Assembly (NCBI RefSeq): GCF_933775445.1
Contig: NC_065874.1
Span: 28,466,501-28,530,500, forward strand
Reading direction: 5' to 3'
DNA: 64,000 bases
Source of the DNA: Argentina anserina
Taxonomy: Eukaryota; Streptophyta; Magnoliopsida; Rosales; Rosaceae
Shown one piece after another: positions 54,290-64,000 of this stretch (positions within the stretch are counted from its first letter, which is position 1; the number at the start of each line of letters is the position of its first letter). The notes below the pieces were generated by a model that worked only from the letters and a program-made list of their open reading frames with translations, was not told the DNA's origin and made no database searches. The position numbers were made by a program, and so were the translations under genes.

Positions 54290-56570
54290 CATATGAAGTC
54301 CCCTTCAAACCGTACCATTTTATTGTAAGAAAATGCAAGGTCATACGATGGCACTTGAAACCATTTCATCGTATTCTTTAGCCTTCCACTGCTGCAACCT
54401 TTGTTTATTAAATGGTGCGAATTTTCATACATTAGTTTCTCATTTGTGGTTTTAGGAGGGTTCTTTGTTCTGTAAGTTTAGACTTCATCACCATCGGAAC
54501 TGCATATACTGTCCAGTGACCACACAATCACAGGCATCAGCCTAAGTACATCGCAGAACGTCACAGAATATGTCGCCATGGCTCATGTTTGACAGTTTCA
54601 TCCGTCAATTTGTTTTTCGATTTTGAAGATCTTAACGATTATCAAATTGGCTGAACATTTACATAGATGATATACATAATATTATCTAGATACTAGACAA
54701 TGAAGATGAGGAAATTCGATCGAAAAGTGGAGTAAAAATGGAAATCTGCACCAAAACCATTGGTACATACCTCTTTAACCAAGAAAATCTATATTTATAT
54801 ATATATATATATAATAGAAAATATGTCCAGAAATCAAGGCAAAGTAGCCTTGTACTTGGAGCTATCATCAAACTTGAGGAATTATATATCTTGCATTGTA
54901 TACAGATACATTTGATCATTGATCAACTATAATAATCTTTTCGTATATGCGTACGCTTATATGTAACAACTAAGTTTACATAATTACATGTAGACACAAT
55001 TGACTTGTAATTACTACATCAACATTCAACAAAATCTCTTACCTCCCTGAAATGGGCGTGTAGTCTGCGAAGAACTGAGCAGGAGCAATAGTTTGGGGTC
55101 TATATCCCACACTGGAGAAAGAGACAGCAACAGTCAAGTGCGAGTGGTATAATTTGAAGCAACTTGATCTTTCAAACTCACGGAGCCATGCATTGAGCAC
55201 ATAGCGAACTATTCTTTCGCCTTTTACTAAAGAATACCGTTTGCGCGGCGCTTTAAGTGGCATACGCCTATTTTTGGAAGGGTGTACCTCTGTGTGTGGG
55301 TGCCCCTCAAAATTCACTCAAATATTTGTTCAAGATACCACATAAGCGCCACATAAGCGTTGAGCAACATCTCATACAAATAATCATTGATCACAATTTG
55401 GAACCAGATTGGTTTATATATGACTAAAAACTTCCAACTTCTATAAGATTTCAGTATCAGTTATGAGGTACAGATTCACTTTCCAGATTGACAGGCGCTG
55501 AAAGCTTACGCTTAAGACTTCATTTCTTTTTTGGTCGATTTGCAAGAGCGACAAACATTTGAATCTGCTTTGAGAAGTTTATATCATTGTAATGTCCACA
55601 AGTTGACATCCTGGTTATTCAGTTTTGGGAATACTCGGCAGCTTAGTTTTTGAATCTTTTTATTGGATAAGGCATTGCCGCATAATTCATCCTCAAATGT
55701 GGATGGTTTGAAATTCTGGACTTAACATCACATATAGAAGAAAGTGGCAAGCAGCTGCTTATGGCAACTTTATTTGCATGATTACTGCACTAAAACTTAT
55801 CTTTTGTTATTGTTGCTTGCTCTTAATTGTGTGTTATTGTTGAAATTTGCAGTGAAAACTCTTACTAGTACCATAAACATTCAGTTAGAAACTTAAGCGA
55901 TTTGATGAACTATTATTTTTTATCTTGTAAACATGTGAACAAGACCGCTATTTTTCATCCTTGTGTTGCACTATTACAAGGTTTGGCGCACCCTACCAAT
56001 TATATTACAAGTTTGGATAGAAAATATATCTCGGGGAATCAGAAAATCCTACTCAGCAAGATGTAAACTATTTTCATGTGTATGTAAAGTATGACAAGCA
56101 GGTGGTGGAGTTTGTAACAGAAAAATACACTAGTCTTCTGTGTATCCAAAGGATGACTATCTGAGAGACTAAAATGCTTGTTCTTTTGCCACCCTATTAA
56201 AAGTTCAAGTTATATGTGCAAACTAAAATGTTATATCAGGCGCTGCCTCTATAATTTATATAATTATGTAGTAGTACGTCGCTTATAATAATCAACTAAA
56301 AGACAATAAAATATATCGTGATAAAAATGGGAAGTGCTTTTGTTGCCTCATCTTTGCCTTTGCATTCTAGTTCTCACAAATGTACCCCCAAACGCAATCG
56401 CAATAGTGTAGGAGGGGGGGGGGGGGCTTATGGAACCAACTATTTCCAAAACATTTTGTGACAAACAGTTGAAGTGAAAAAGAATTCAATGTATTCTGAA
56501 AATAAATTAATTAGAAGAGGGATTTGAGAAGCTTATTAACACATAATTCATATGCTGTAAATCTATAAAT
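54290..56570. other. Intergenic, one exon-like ORF
   Basis: AT-rich. A minus-strand ORF at 55039-55317 ends in SVGYRPQTIAPAQFFADYTPISGR with a GTAAGAG-type donor beyond it, so a stray exon or pseudo-exon is possible, but no partner exon or family was recognised. A G15-like tract lies at about 56413-56427. Confidence 0.4.
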
Positions 56571-56577
56571 TGCAGCT

Positions 56578-56626
56578 TACCACATCGGATGATGAGTAGA
56601 GTAGACAAGGGTAGGACAAATAAATA
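56578..56626 (+). promoter_or_regulatory. U1 snRNA promoter: USE and TATA
   Basis: TTACCACATCG (to 56587) matches 9 of 11 bases of the plant snRNA upstream sequence element RTCCCACATCG. AAATAAATA at 56618-56626 lies about 28 bp before the start. The USE-TATA spacing of about 30 bp fits the Pol II class of plant snRNA genes. Confidence 0.8.
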
Positions 56627-56649
56627 CGGATGGGGGGCAACCTTGAAAC

Positions 56650-56806
56650 ATACTTACCTGGACGGGGTCAATGGGTGATCAAGAAGACTCATGGCCTAGG
56701 CTAGTGACCTCCATTGCACTTCGGAGGGGTGCTCGCTTAAGATCTCCCCAAGTGGGAGAGTCTACGTCATAATTTATTGCAAGGGGGTTTGCGTCCGCGC
56801 AGCCCC
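56650..56806 (+). ncRNA. U1: U1 spliceosomal snRNA
   Basis: It starts with ATACTTACCTG, the 5' end that pairs with 5' splice sites. Stem-loop I has the U1-70K loop GATCAAGAAG. Stem-loop II has the loop ATTGCACTTCG (the U1A site, normally ATTGCACTTAG). The following stem reads TCTCCCCAAGTGGGAGA. The Sm region is AATTTATTG, where plant U1 commonly has AATTTGTGG. The final stem has GCGTCCGCGC. The length of about 157 nt is normal. An AAGTTAA word near 56815 could be the 3'-end signal. The promoter elements are in place; the U1A-loop and Sm-site changes make a weak variant or a recent pseudogene possible. Confidence 0.9.
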
Positions 56807-57615
56807 TACAATTTAAGTTAAGCTTTTTTATTAGGCCACAGGTTCTTTTGATTTCATTCAACTGGGTTAGTCATCACAGGTTCTTACATTTGTTTGTTCA
56901 CAATGCAAGTATATCTTATAATTTGCAACTCTGAACCTGCGCTTGGTGTTGGGAGGTCCATGAGGAACATAGAATTCTGAGAAAGCAATGTGCACATCTT
57001 TGATTTAGCTTTTATGCACTGAACTGGTTTGAAGTCTGTGATTGTGAGCGTAGCTGCGTATGAAACCAATGCGTTAATTTCCCATTCTTGCACAGTTGCA
57101 CGCAGTAAGCCTCATATATAGTAGTCTCAACTGTACAACTCATTTGCAAATCGAGTGGTGTGAGTAATTGGTTTTGTGCATGTACTTGTCAATTTGCAGT
57201 TCATATGTGAAGAGAACAGAGAGATGACGAGGCATAGCAATCTATACTAGGAGACACACCAGGTGCCCGAACACAACAAATACAGTAAGCCAACCCAAAA
57301 GTATCCGTAGCCAACTTACACTTATATTTGGATTTTGCAAACTGTGCCGTGATCCAATTTATCGACAATTCCATACAAGCACTTGAATTTCATAGCCAAT
57401 TCCTAATGCTAGTAGAGTAGACTAATCTCACAAGAAAAGTTGGTAAAACAAGAACACTTGCCCATGGCTCCAAACAATTGCACCACAAGCTGAAAGAATT
57501 AAAAAAGATAACTGAGAACTTGTATTACTTGTTACTTGATTATAAGAAAGCGAATTTCATAAACAGCATATTTTCACCACAGACTAAATCCAAATTATAA
57601 GCAAAAACCCTAATC
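56807..57615. other. Intergenic between U1 and H4
   Basis: A minus-strand ORF at 56884-57093 has no recognised motif. The end is the H4 3' UTR. Nothing else is seen. Confidence 0.4.
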
Positions 57616-57619
57616 TGAA

Positions 57620-58112
<493 letters not shown>

Positions 58113-58149
58113 CGATGTAGTTTAATTGGGTATGAGAGTATGACGCGGA

Positions 58150-59008
58150 TTGTGCTTTTCGGCCGTTTAAAATGCGAGCCAAAAGAAGACACGAGGGTGC
58201 AACTGTGCAAGTGCATCTTCTTTGTTTCCTTCCTTACTGCGACGGTTCTACCCACCTAGCCTGCCTTAGACAGACGGTCTAGGCGCTTGCATTGTGACCG
58301 TTTTCCCACGTAGGCACCCGCCCACGCCGCCTAGGCACTTAGTTTTTCCCGCATAAGAGCCCGCTTAAGTGCTCGCCTTGGCAATGGTTTTCCCGCTTAG
58401 GTGCTCGCGTAGACTTCATTTTTCGAGACAGAATTGCAAAAGGGAAAATATTTCTTCTTTGTTCGAAAGAGAAAATGAAAAAATTACTGGAAAAACCTGT
58501 TTTAGTAAATTTCTCCTCTACCTCTTAAACTGGTACAATGTGAAAAGCAAGTAAAGCACTAAGAAAAAGTGAATTTGTCCATTTTAACTGATATTTCCTA
58601 CGTGTTTCTTCGAAAGTCTAAACAGACACCTGATTCACTAATTGGATTACTTGTTTCTAATCTACTTGCTGATTGTGTTCGTAGCTTCATATATCTGGAC
58701 AAGTTACAACCAGATAATTCTTTCTCTAATCATACCTCGATATCAAATCCAATTACAAATGTATGATAAAACTTATCATCTAGTCATGCCACACAAGCCA
58801 CGATGGATTTCAAAGGGAATGGACACCAACAACCAAAAAGTTCAGACTTTCATCTCATTTCAATTATATCCAAAGCAAGATCAGAAACTTGCAAACATTT
58901 GAAATACTGAGGTATGAAAAGCATATGGAAACCTGGATACTTCGAGACTATGAGCTTACAAGCATCAAATAGATGCTAAACATGAACTTCTAACCTAGAT
59001 TTTCACTG
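58150..59008. other. Intergenic
   Basis: It contains a stretch at 58250-58400 with repeated CGCCTAGGC and GCTTAGGTGCTCGC words that recalls the GC-rich end of the MULE MITE at 46920 but without clear ends. The remainder is AT-rich. Confidence 0.4.
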
Positions 59009-59650
59009 CTAAGCTGAGATCCTTGCACGACACTCTGCTATTCTTCGAGCAATGACTCTTCGTCCACCCTTGGTTGCCTTCCTGTTCATGGGATAAGGGT
59101 CATTCTTGCAAAATCTTGGCTGAGACATAAGAGGAGACAAGCTCAGTGGACCAAGGAATAAAAACTTGTCCTTGCAAAACCCCTAAATGAGAGACCATTG
59201 ATCCAACAACTTGAATTTGAATGGAGATTAGACTACCAAAATAAAGTGTTTTCACTATCAGTAGCATTACATTTCACTGATTTCTCATGTGTTCATAACA
59301 AGGCTAACTTTAAGCAATCAACTATCCAGGGAAATGAAAATTACAAGCCGTAAATTGAAAAAAATGTGACACAATGGGTAGCATTAAAGGCAACCACATA
59401 CAACTAGCTAAACCAAAAACCATCATACTTGTTCTGGAAGCTGTCTAAAATCCAACTTAAGGTACTTTACATGACAAAAAAAAAATTATAGAATGATCAT
59501 CAAATTTTCTTAAATATATCATATCATTCATATGCAGTGTTTGTTTGAGAGAGTGGGAAGAAGAGAGATACTGAGCAAAAAAGCCATGGTTCCTCTTACA
59601 CCTGATAGTACTAGGCTGGAATGTCCGCTTCAGAAATAATATCATTGGAT
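59009..59650 (-). pseudogene. Mitochondrial-type ribosomal protein bL34, two 3' exons, 5' end missing
   Basis: The exon ending at 59572 reads KRTFQPSTIRCKRNHGFFA. After a 490-bp intron with usable GT-AG borders the exon 59081-59009 reads KATKGGRRVIARRIAECRARIS plus a stop. Joined by the split CA/G codon, they form the conserved bL34 domain of plant mitochondrial L34. Several usually basic positions are changed (R to Q at the exon junction, K to E and G to C in RRIAEC). An in-frame TGA lies about nine codons above the MILFLKRT segment and no presequence exon was found. A truncated pseudogene is most likely; an undiscovered upstream exon is the alternative. Confidence 0.7.
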
Positions 59651-60253
59651 GATTTGATGAAGACTCGTTTCATGAGGAATAAATTATATACATAGTGTGT
59701 GGAAAGCAACGAGAAATATAGACTGTCCAAATTACTTTTATGCGAGTCTGGTTGGCAAGCAGCAGCTGCAGCACACTTGGCTGGCCTTGCCGACAGGACA
59801 ACTAGCAGAGTTCGAGTAGCGTCGGATTACTGGCCACATAGATTTAAACCAAAAAAACAAATTGTTATAGAATATCAACTATATGTTTGTTTATTTCTCT
59901 TGTTTGAGACAAATTGTGAATATAGAATATCGCTTTACAATGAAAAGAGTTGGGAAGAAGTTAAAATAGATTACTGAGAGAGATCAGTAAAAGAAATTTT
60001 CATCCAAGATTTAATAGTTGGTTTATTCTTAGCCTCGACAAAGTCCATCTTGTTGTTATAGGAATGAACAAGAACAAATAAATTTTAGTTAATGTAATGA
60101 AGATACCAATCATCGCTTCAAAGACTCCACCCAATTTATTTATTTCAAAAAACTCAAAAATATATATGTCTGGAATAGAAATATTCTAGCCTCCCAAGTA
60201 AAGAACGGTTACAAATAATGAAGAAACTAATAAGTTTAGATAAGAAGCAACAT

Positions 60254-60454
60254 AGGGGGCCTTCTTCGCCTTCTACCTAAGCTGCGCAGGAAAGACCCAA
60301 AGCCAATCCTAGGGAAAAATGAAGCTTCATAGGGTCTTTCTGTCCAGGTGCAGGTAGTCAGCATATTCACAGACATGTCTATTTCACTGAGCCTTTCTCT
60401 GAGACAGTGCTCAGATCGTTACGCCTTTCGTGTCGGTCAAAACTTACCCAAAAA

Positions 60455-60489
<35 letters not shown>

Positions 60490-62086
60490 AGCCGCCATTC
60501 ACCGGGGCTTCGGTCGCCGGCTCCCCTGTCATCAAGTCACCAACTTCCTTGACCTTCTGGCACTGGGCATTCGTTAGCCCCCATACATGGTCTTACGACT
60601 TTGCGGAGACATGTGTTTTTGGTAAACAATCGCCCGAGCCTGGTCAATGCAACCCCCGTTGTGAGAAGGCACCCCTTCTCCCGAAGTTACGCCGCTATTT
60701 TGCCGAGCTCCGTAGAGAGAGTTGTCTCGCACCCCTAAGTACTCTCTACCTACCCACCTGTGTTGGTTTCGGGTACATGTACCCTTTTGTTGAAGGTCGT
60801 TCGAGCTTTTCCTGGGAGTATGGCATGAGTTACTTCAGTGTCGTGGCGCCTAGTATTAGAACATTGGATTAGGGCATTTTCGCTACCCTTTCTTACCCTG
60901 AAAAATCAGGGGCATTTCACGTCCTTGAATCGATAACCATCTTTCGGCTAACCTAGCCTCCTCCGTCCTTCGAGACCAACAAGGGGTAGTACATGAATAT
61001 TCACATGTTGTCCATCGACTACGCCTTTCAACTTGATATTAGTCCCTGACGCACCCTCCTTGGACGAACCTTGTGAACGGACCTTGGGTTTTCGAGGCAT
61101 TGGATTCTCACCAATGTTTGCGTTACTCAAGCCGACATTATCGCTTCCGCTTTGTCCATTGCCGCTCGCGCGGTTTCTTCCCTCTAGGTGGAACGCTCCC
61201 ATACCGATGCATTTTTATATCCCACAGCTTCGACATATCGCTTAACCCCGTTCATCTTCGGCGCAAGAGCGCTCGATCAGTGAGCTATTACGCACTCTTT
61301 CAAGGGTGGCTGCTTCTAGGAAAATCTCCTAGCTGTCTCTTATCTGGTGATCCAGGTTGTTTCCCTCTCGATGATAAAGCTTATCCCCCACCGTCTCACT
61401 GACCGATCTTGACCCTTGTTATTTTGAGGTTATATCTAGTATTCATAGTTTGCCTCGATTTGGTACCGATGGTCCGCACCGAAACAATGCTTTACCCCTA
61501 GATGTCGAGTCAACTGCTGCGCCTCAAAGCATTTTGGGGAGAACCAGCTAGCTCTGGGTTCAAGTGGCATTTCACCTCTAACCACAACTCATCCGTTGAT
61601 TCTTCAACATCAGTCGGTTCTGACCTCCACTTAGTTTCTCCCAAGCTTCATCATGGTCATGGATAGATCACCCAGGTTCGAGTCCATAAGCAGTGACAAT
61701 TGCCCTATGAAGACTCGCTTTCGCTACGGCTCCAGTGGGTTCCTTTAACCAAGCCACTGCCTATGAGTTGCCGACTCATTCTTCAACAGGTACACGGTTA
61801 GAGCCTAAGGCTCCTCCCATTGCTTGGGAGCTTATGGTTCCATGCTCTATTTCACTCCCTGATGGGGGTTCTTTTCGCCTTTCCGTCACGGTACTACTTC
61901 ACTATCGGTCACCCAGGAGTATTTAGCCTTACAAGGTGGTCCTTGCTGATTCACATGGGATTCCACGTGTCCCATGCTACTTGGGTCAGAGCGTAAGCTA
62001 GTAATGCTTTCGGCTATTGGACTCTTGCCATCTAGGGTGCAATACTCCACTGCTTTGCCTAGCGGCACGACGCTTGAACCTCGCCC
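60254..62086 (-). pseudogene. Nuclear plastid DNA: 23S rRNA fragment
   Basis: On the minus strand this is plastid 23S rRNA, covering roughly E. coli positions 350 to 2150. Recognisable blocks include the segment before GCCTTCTTCGCCTTCTACC, GACAGAAAGACCCTATGAAGC (read inverted), CTTTCGGCTAACCTAGCCTCC and CTAGATGGCGAGAGTCC-like sequence. There are scattered substitutions, many of transition type, and short deletions such as near 61325. The ORFs across it are not genes. The 5' part of the rRNA is missing. Confidence 0.93.
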
Positions 62087-62650
62087 TTAACTTTTTTTAA
62101 GGCTATGCCATCCCCTAAGGTGATGCTATTTGGAAGAATCTTATCAACGTCCATGAATAATAAATCATAGCATAGATCGAACTGCCGAATTGAAAAAATT
62201 GGGTGCTATCATATAACTTTGTATCCGCTAAATTCGCGACTTAGAGATAAGTGGACTCGAACCGCTGACATCCGCCACAGGGTAAACTACCACCTCTTAG
62301 GCCCCCAACTAATTCTACCATAGAGGCCAACGATAGATAATACTCCCCCCCCCCCCCAAACACAACTTACAACTTTCATCATACTGTGCTCTCCAAAGAG
62401 AAACTTTTCTCAAAATCTAAAAAAAAAGAAGGGTGCTGAGTTGGAATACCATTCTAACTCATGATTCTTCTAATTCAGAAAGATCTAGCTACAGGAAAAC
62501 CAGGATCAAAGAAGTTTCCCACTTTTACACCCAACTCTTTGTTCTTAAGAATGTTGGTTTAAAAAAATGAGTGATTACCCTTCTCTGACCCTTACTGCCC
62601 AACCTGAAATCGGTCCGCTTATTGAACAAGGTTCTATGGTCAAATATTAA
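62087..62650 (-). pseudogene. Nuclear plastid DNA: trnA-UGC 3' exon and group II intron part
   Basis: Directly following the 23S fragment in plastid order, 62242-62276 reads, inverted, GGCGGATGTCAGCGGTTCGA and the 3' acceptor side of plastid trnA. From about 62280 to 62650 comes trnA intron-like sequence (CTGTGCTCTCCAAAGAG, GAAAACCAGGATC, AAGAATGTTGGTTT, CTTACTGCCCAACCTGA). A C13 tract at about 62344 lies inside. The fragment is degraded and non-functional. The 62087-62240 part is spacer-like and poorly matched. Confidence 0.75.
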
Positions 62651-63359
62651 TAATACAAATATTATGGATTACGCTACTTGAATTGTTCAAGTTGGAGCAT
62701 AAGACATTACTGTTGAAATTTTACATTGTCCTTCATATCTATGAACTCATGTAACAAAAATAAAACACTTATAGGTTCCAAAATTTCTCAGCAAAAATAA
62801 TCAGACCCAAATCAAAGTGAACAACGAACTCACTCCATGTGCAGTCCTGATTGTGAAACCATTCCCCCATTTTCTAAGAAACTAAACAAGCATAAACCGA
62901 TGATATGAGAGAGAGTACCTTCAGCTAAGATAAGATGGAGATAATGCAGGCCGCAAGGATGCACAAATCCCTCATTGAAGACCCTCATAATCAATTTTTG
63001 GGGTAAATGGACAGAGGTATCTGAGTTTCTCAGTGTCTCAGACTAAGAAGAGGCACATCGTTTAGGTCATCGGGGTGTACAAACAAGCATTAAGAACTAG
63101 GTCAACAATTTACTATTGCTTGGCATTTATCAATTGAAATTTGTTTGGGTTTTGATGAAACGATTCAATTCCCAATTGCTCAAAAGCAAAAGAAGAAGCA
63201 AAAACATAAGAAACGGGTCTGGGAAATCAAACTTGTATTACTTCAAAATAAGGGTGCAAATTATATAGAAACAAGGAATTTCATTATAGATATCCATCAC
63301 ACCCAGATCTAAAACCTAAACATTAATCCAATGCAAAATAATAAAAACAGAACCCCAAA
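62651..63359. other. Intergenic
   Basis: AT-rich with no gene signal; the last 150 bases correspond to the former 3' UTR of the H4 pseudogene. Confidence 0.4.
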
Positions 63360-63671
63360 TCAACCCCTAAATCCGTAGAGGGTCCTTCCCTGCCTCTTGA
63401 GAGCATAAAAGACTTCCATGGCAGTGACGGTCTTCCTGCAAGCGTGCTCGGTGTAAGTGACGGCGTCACGGATGACGTTCTCGAGAAAGATCTTGAGGAC
63501 ACCTCTGGTCTCCTCGTAGATGAGGCTAGAGATATGATAGACTCCGCCACGGCGAGCCAAACGGTGAATGTCGGGCTTGGTGATGCCCTAGATGTTATCC
63601 CTCAGCACCTTCCTGTGATGCCTCGCTCCTCCTTTCCCTAACCCCTTGCCTCCCTTACCAAACCCTGTCAT
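63360..63671 (-). pseudogene. Histone H4 pseudogene
   Basis: A full-length 312-bp match to H4 on the minus strand with no indel, but codon 28 is TAG (63590-63588) where H4 has Q in DNIQGITK. Further changes hit residues that are essentially invariant in H4: MSGRG is MTGFG, AKRHRK is ARHHRK, AIRRLA is DIHRLA, GVKRISG is GVYHISS, EHARRK is EHACRK, AMDVVY is AMEVFY, and GFGG is GFRG. A TATATAAA box remains at 63777-63770, but no intact octamer was seen in the remaining upstream sequence. Confidence 0.95.
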
Positions 63672-64000
63672 TTTTCACTGAAAAAGTTTGAAGAAGAGAG
63701 AGTTTGATTTTGGTTAAGTGAGAGAATTGAGAATTGAGAAGATTTGGATTTGATGGAGAGGAAGGGAGATTTATATAGCAAGCGAAATAAGGGTTTGGGA
63801 TTTGGAGGTCTTTCGGGGGTCGATACTGATCGTTGGATATGGGTTCTCGACGGTTTAGAGAGCGATCGGTGCCATGTGTTTCATTGGCTGAGAGGTATAT
63901 TTCTAGGTGTGGCACGGATTGTGCTTTTTAACTCTTTGCCTCTTTGGGAAGGAATCGTGTGTCTCTCGATTTATTTATTTTTGTTATGGGGTGGATGAGT

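Noticed and set aside
58250..58400. Second MULE MITE suggested by CGCCTAGGC words
   Set aside because: No terminal inverted repeats or target duplication could be found; word similarity alone is too weak.
60549..60872. 107-codon ORF and other ORFs at 60.9-62.1 kb
   Set aside because: They lie in reverse-complement plastid 23S rRNA sequence and have no protein character.

Overview
The window is nuclear DNA of a flowering plant, almost certainly a eudicot. The evidence is GT-AG introns that are short and AT-rich, plant-only families (ACR-type ACT-repeat protein, class A DnaJ with a CaaX end, plant histone promoter octamers, plant snRNA upstream element), a stretch of plastid 23S rRNA/trnA DNA embedded in the nuclear sequence, and abundant Copia, Harbinger, LINE and MITE remains. 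A rosaceous plant is possible, but nothing read here proves it.

Layout. 1-7 kb: a decayed LINE (minus), a broken O-methyltransferase 3' end, one unrecognised exon-like ORF and a diverged duplicated segment. 7.4-8.2 kb: an intronless histone H2B gene with its type I promoter element. 10.4-10.8 kb: a small membrane-protein gene. 11.0-15.8 kb: nested DNA transposons, a decayed PIF/Harbinger element with both genes, apparently inserted inside another TIR element. 15.8-23.3 kb: a nearly intact Ty1/Copia retrotransposon with 186-bp LTRs and ACGTA target duplications, but with gag and pol as separate ORFs. 23.6-25.3 kb: a GC-ended repeat holding about 2.5 copies of a 503-bp unit. 25.7-28.1 kb: tRNA-Val and an ALY/THO4 mRNA-export gene. 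30.0-32.7 kb: a TIR-flanked segment carrying a broken 5' part of VPS53. 32.9-37.3 kb: an 11-exon conserved gene. 39.3-42.7 kb: a six-exon ACT-domain (ACR9/10-like) gene. 43.5 kb: histone H4. 44.4-52.0 kb: a repeat-rich block with MITEs, a split decayed Copia element and a 297-bp-arm inverted repeat made from its reverse transcriptase. 52.7-54.0 kb: an intronless DnaJ gene. 56.6 kb: a U1 snRNA gene. 57.6 kb: a second H4. 59.0-59.6 kb: two exons of a mitochondrial-type bL34. 60.25-62.65 kb: nuclear plastid DNA. 63.4 kb: an H4 pseudogene.

The host genes are housekeeping: chromatin (H2B, two H4 and one dead H4 within 56 kb), RNA processing and export (U1, ALY), tRNA, chaperone, and an amino-acid-sensor-like ACT protein. 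The histone genes carry S-phase promoter octamers but are scattered among unrelated genes, not in a tight array. The most unusual structures are the Copia element, whose gag and pol start codons each directly follow an identical candidate 3' splice site, and the long palindrome derived from an older Copia reverse transcriptase, which could give a hairpin RNA. Exon coordinates were worked out by hand from splice sites and frame continuity; no database search or alignment was run.
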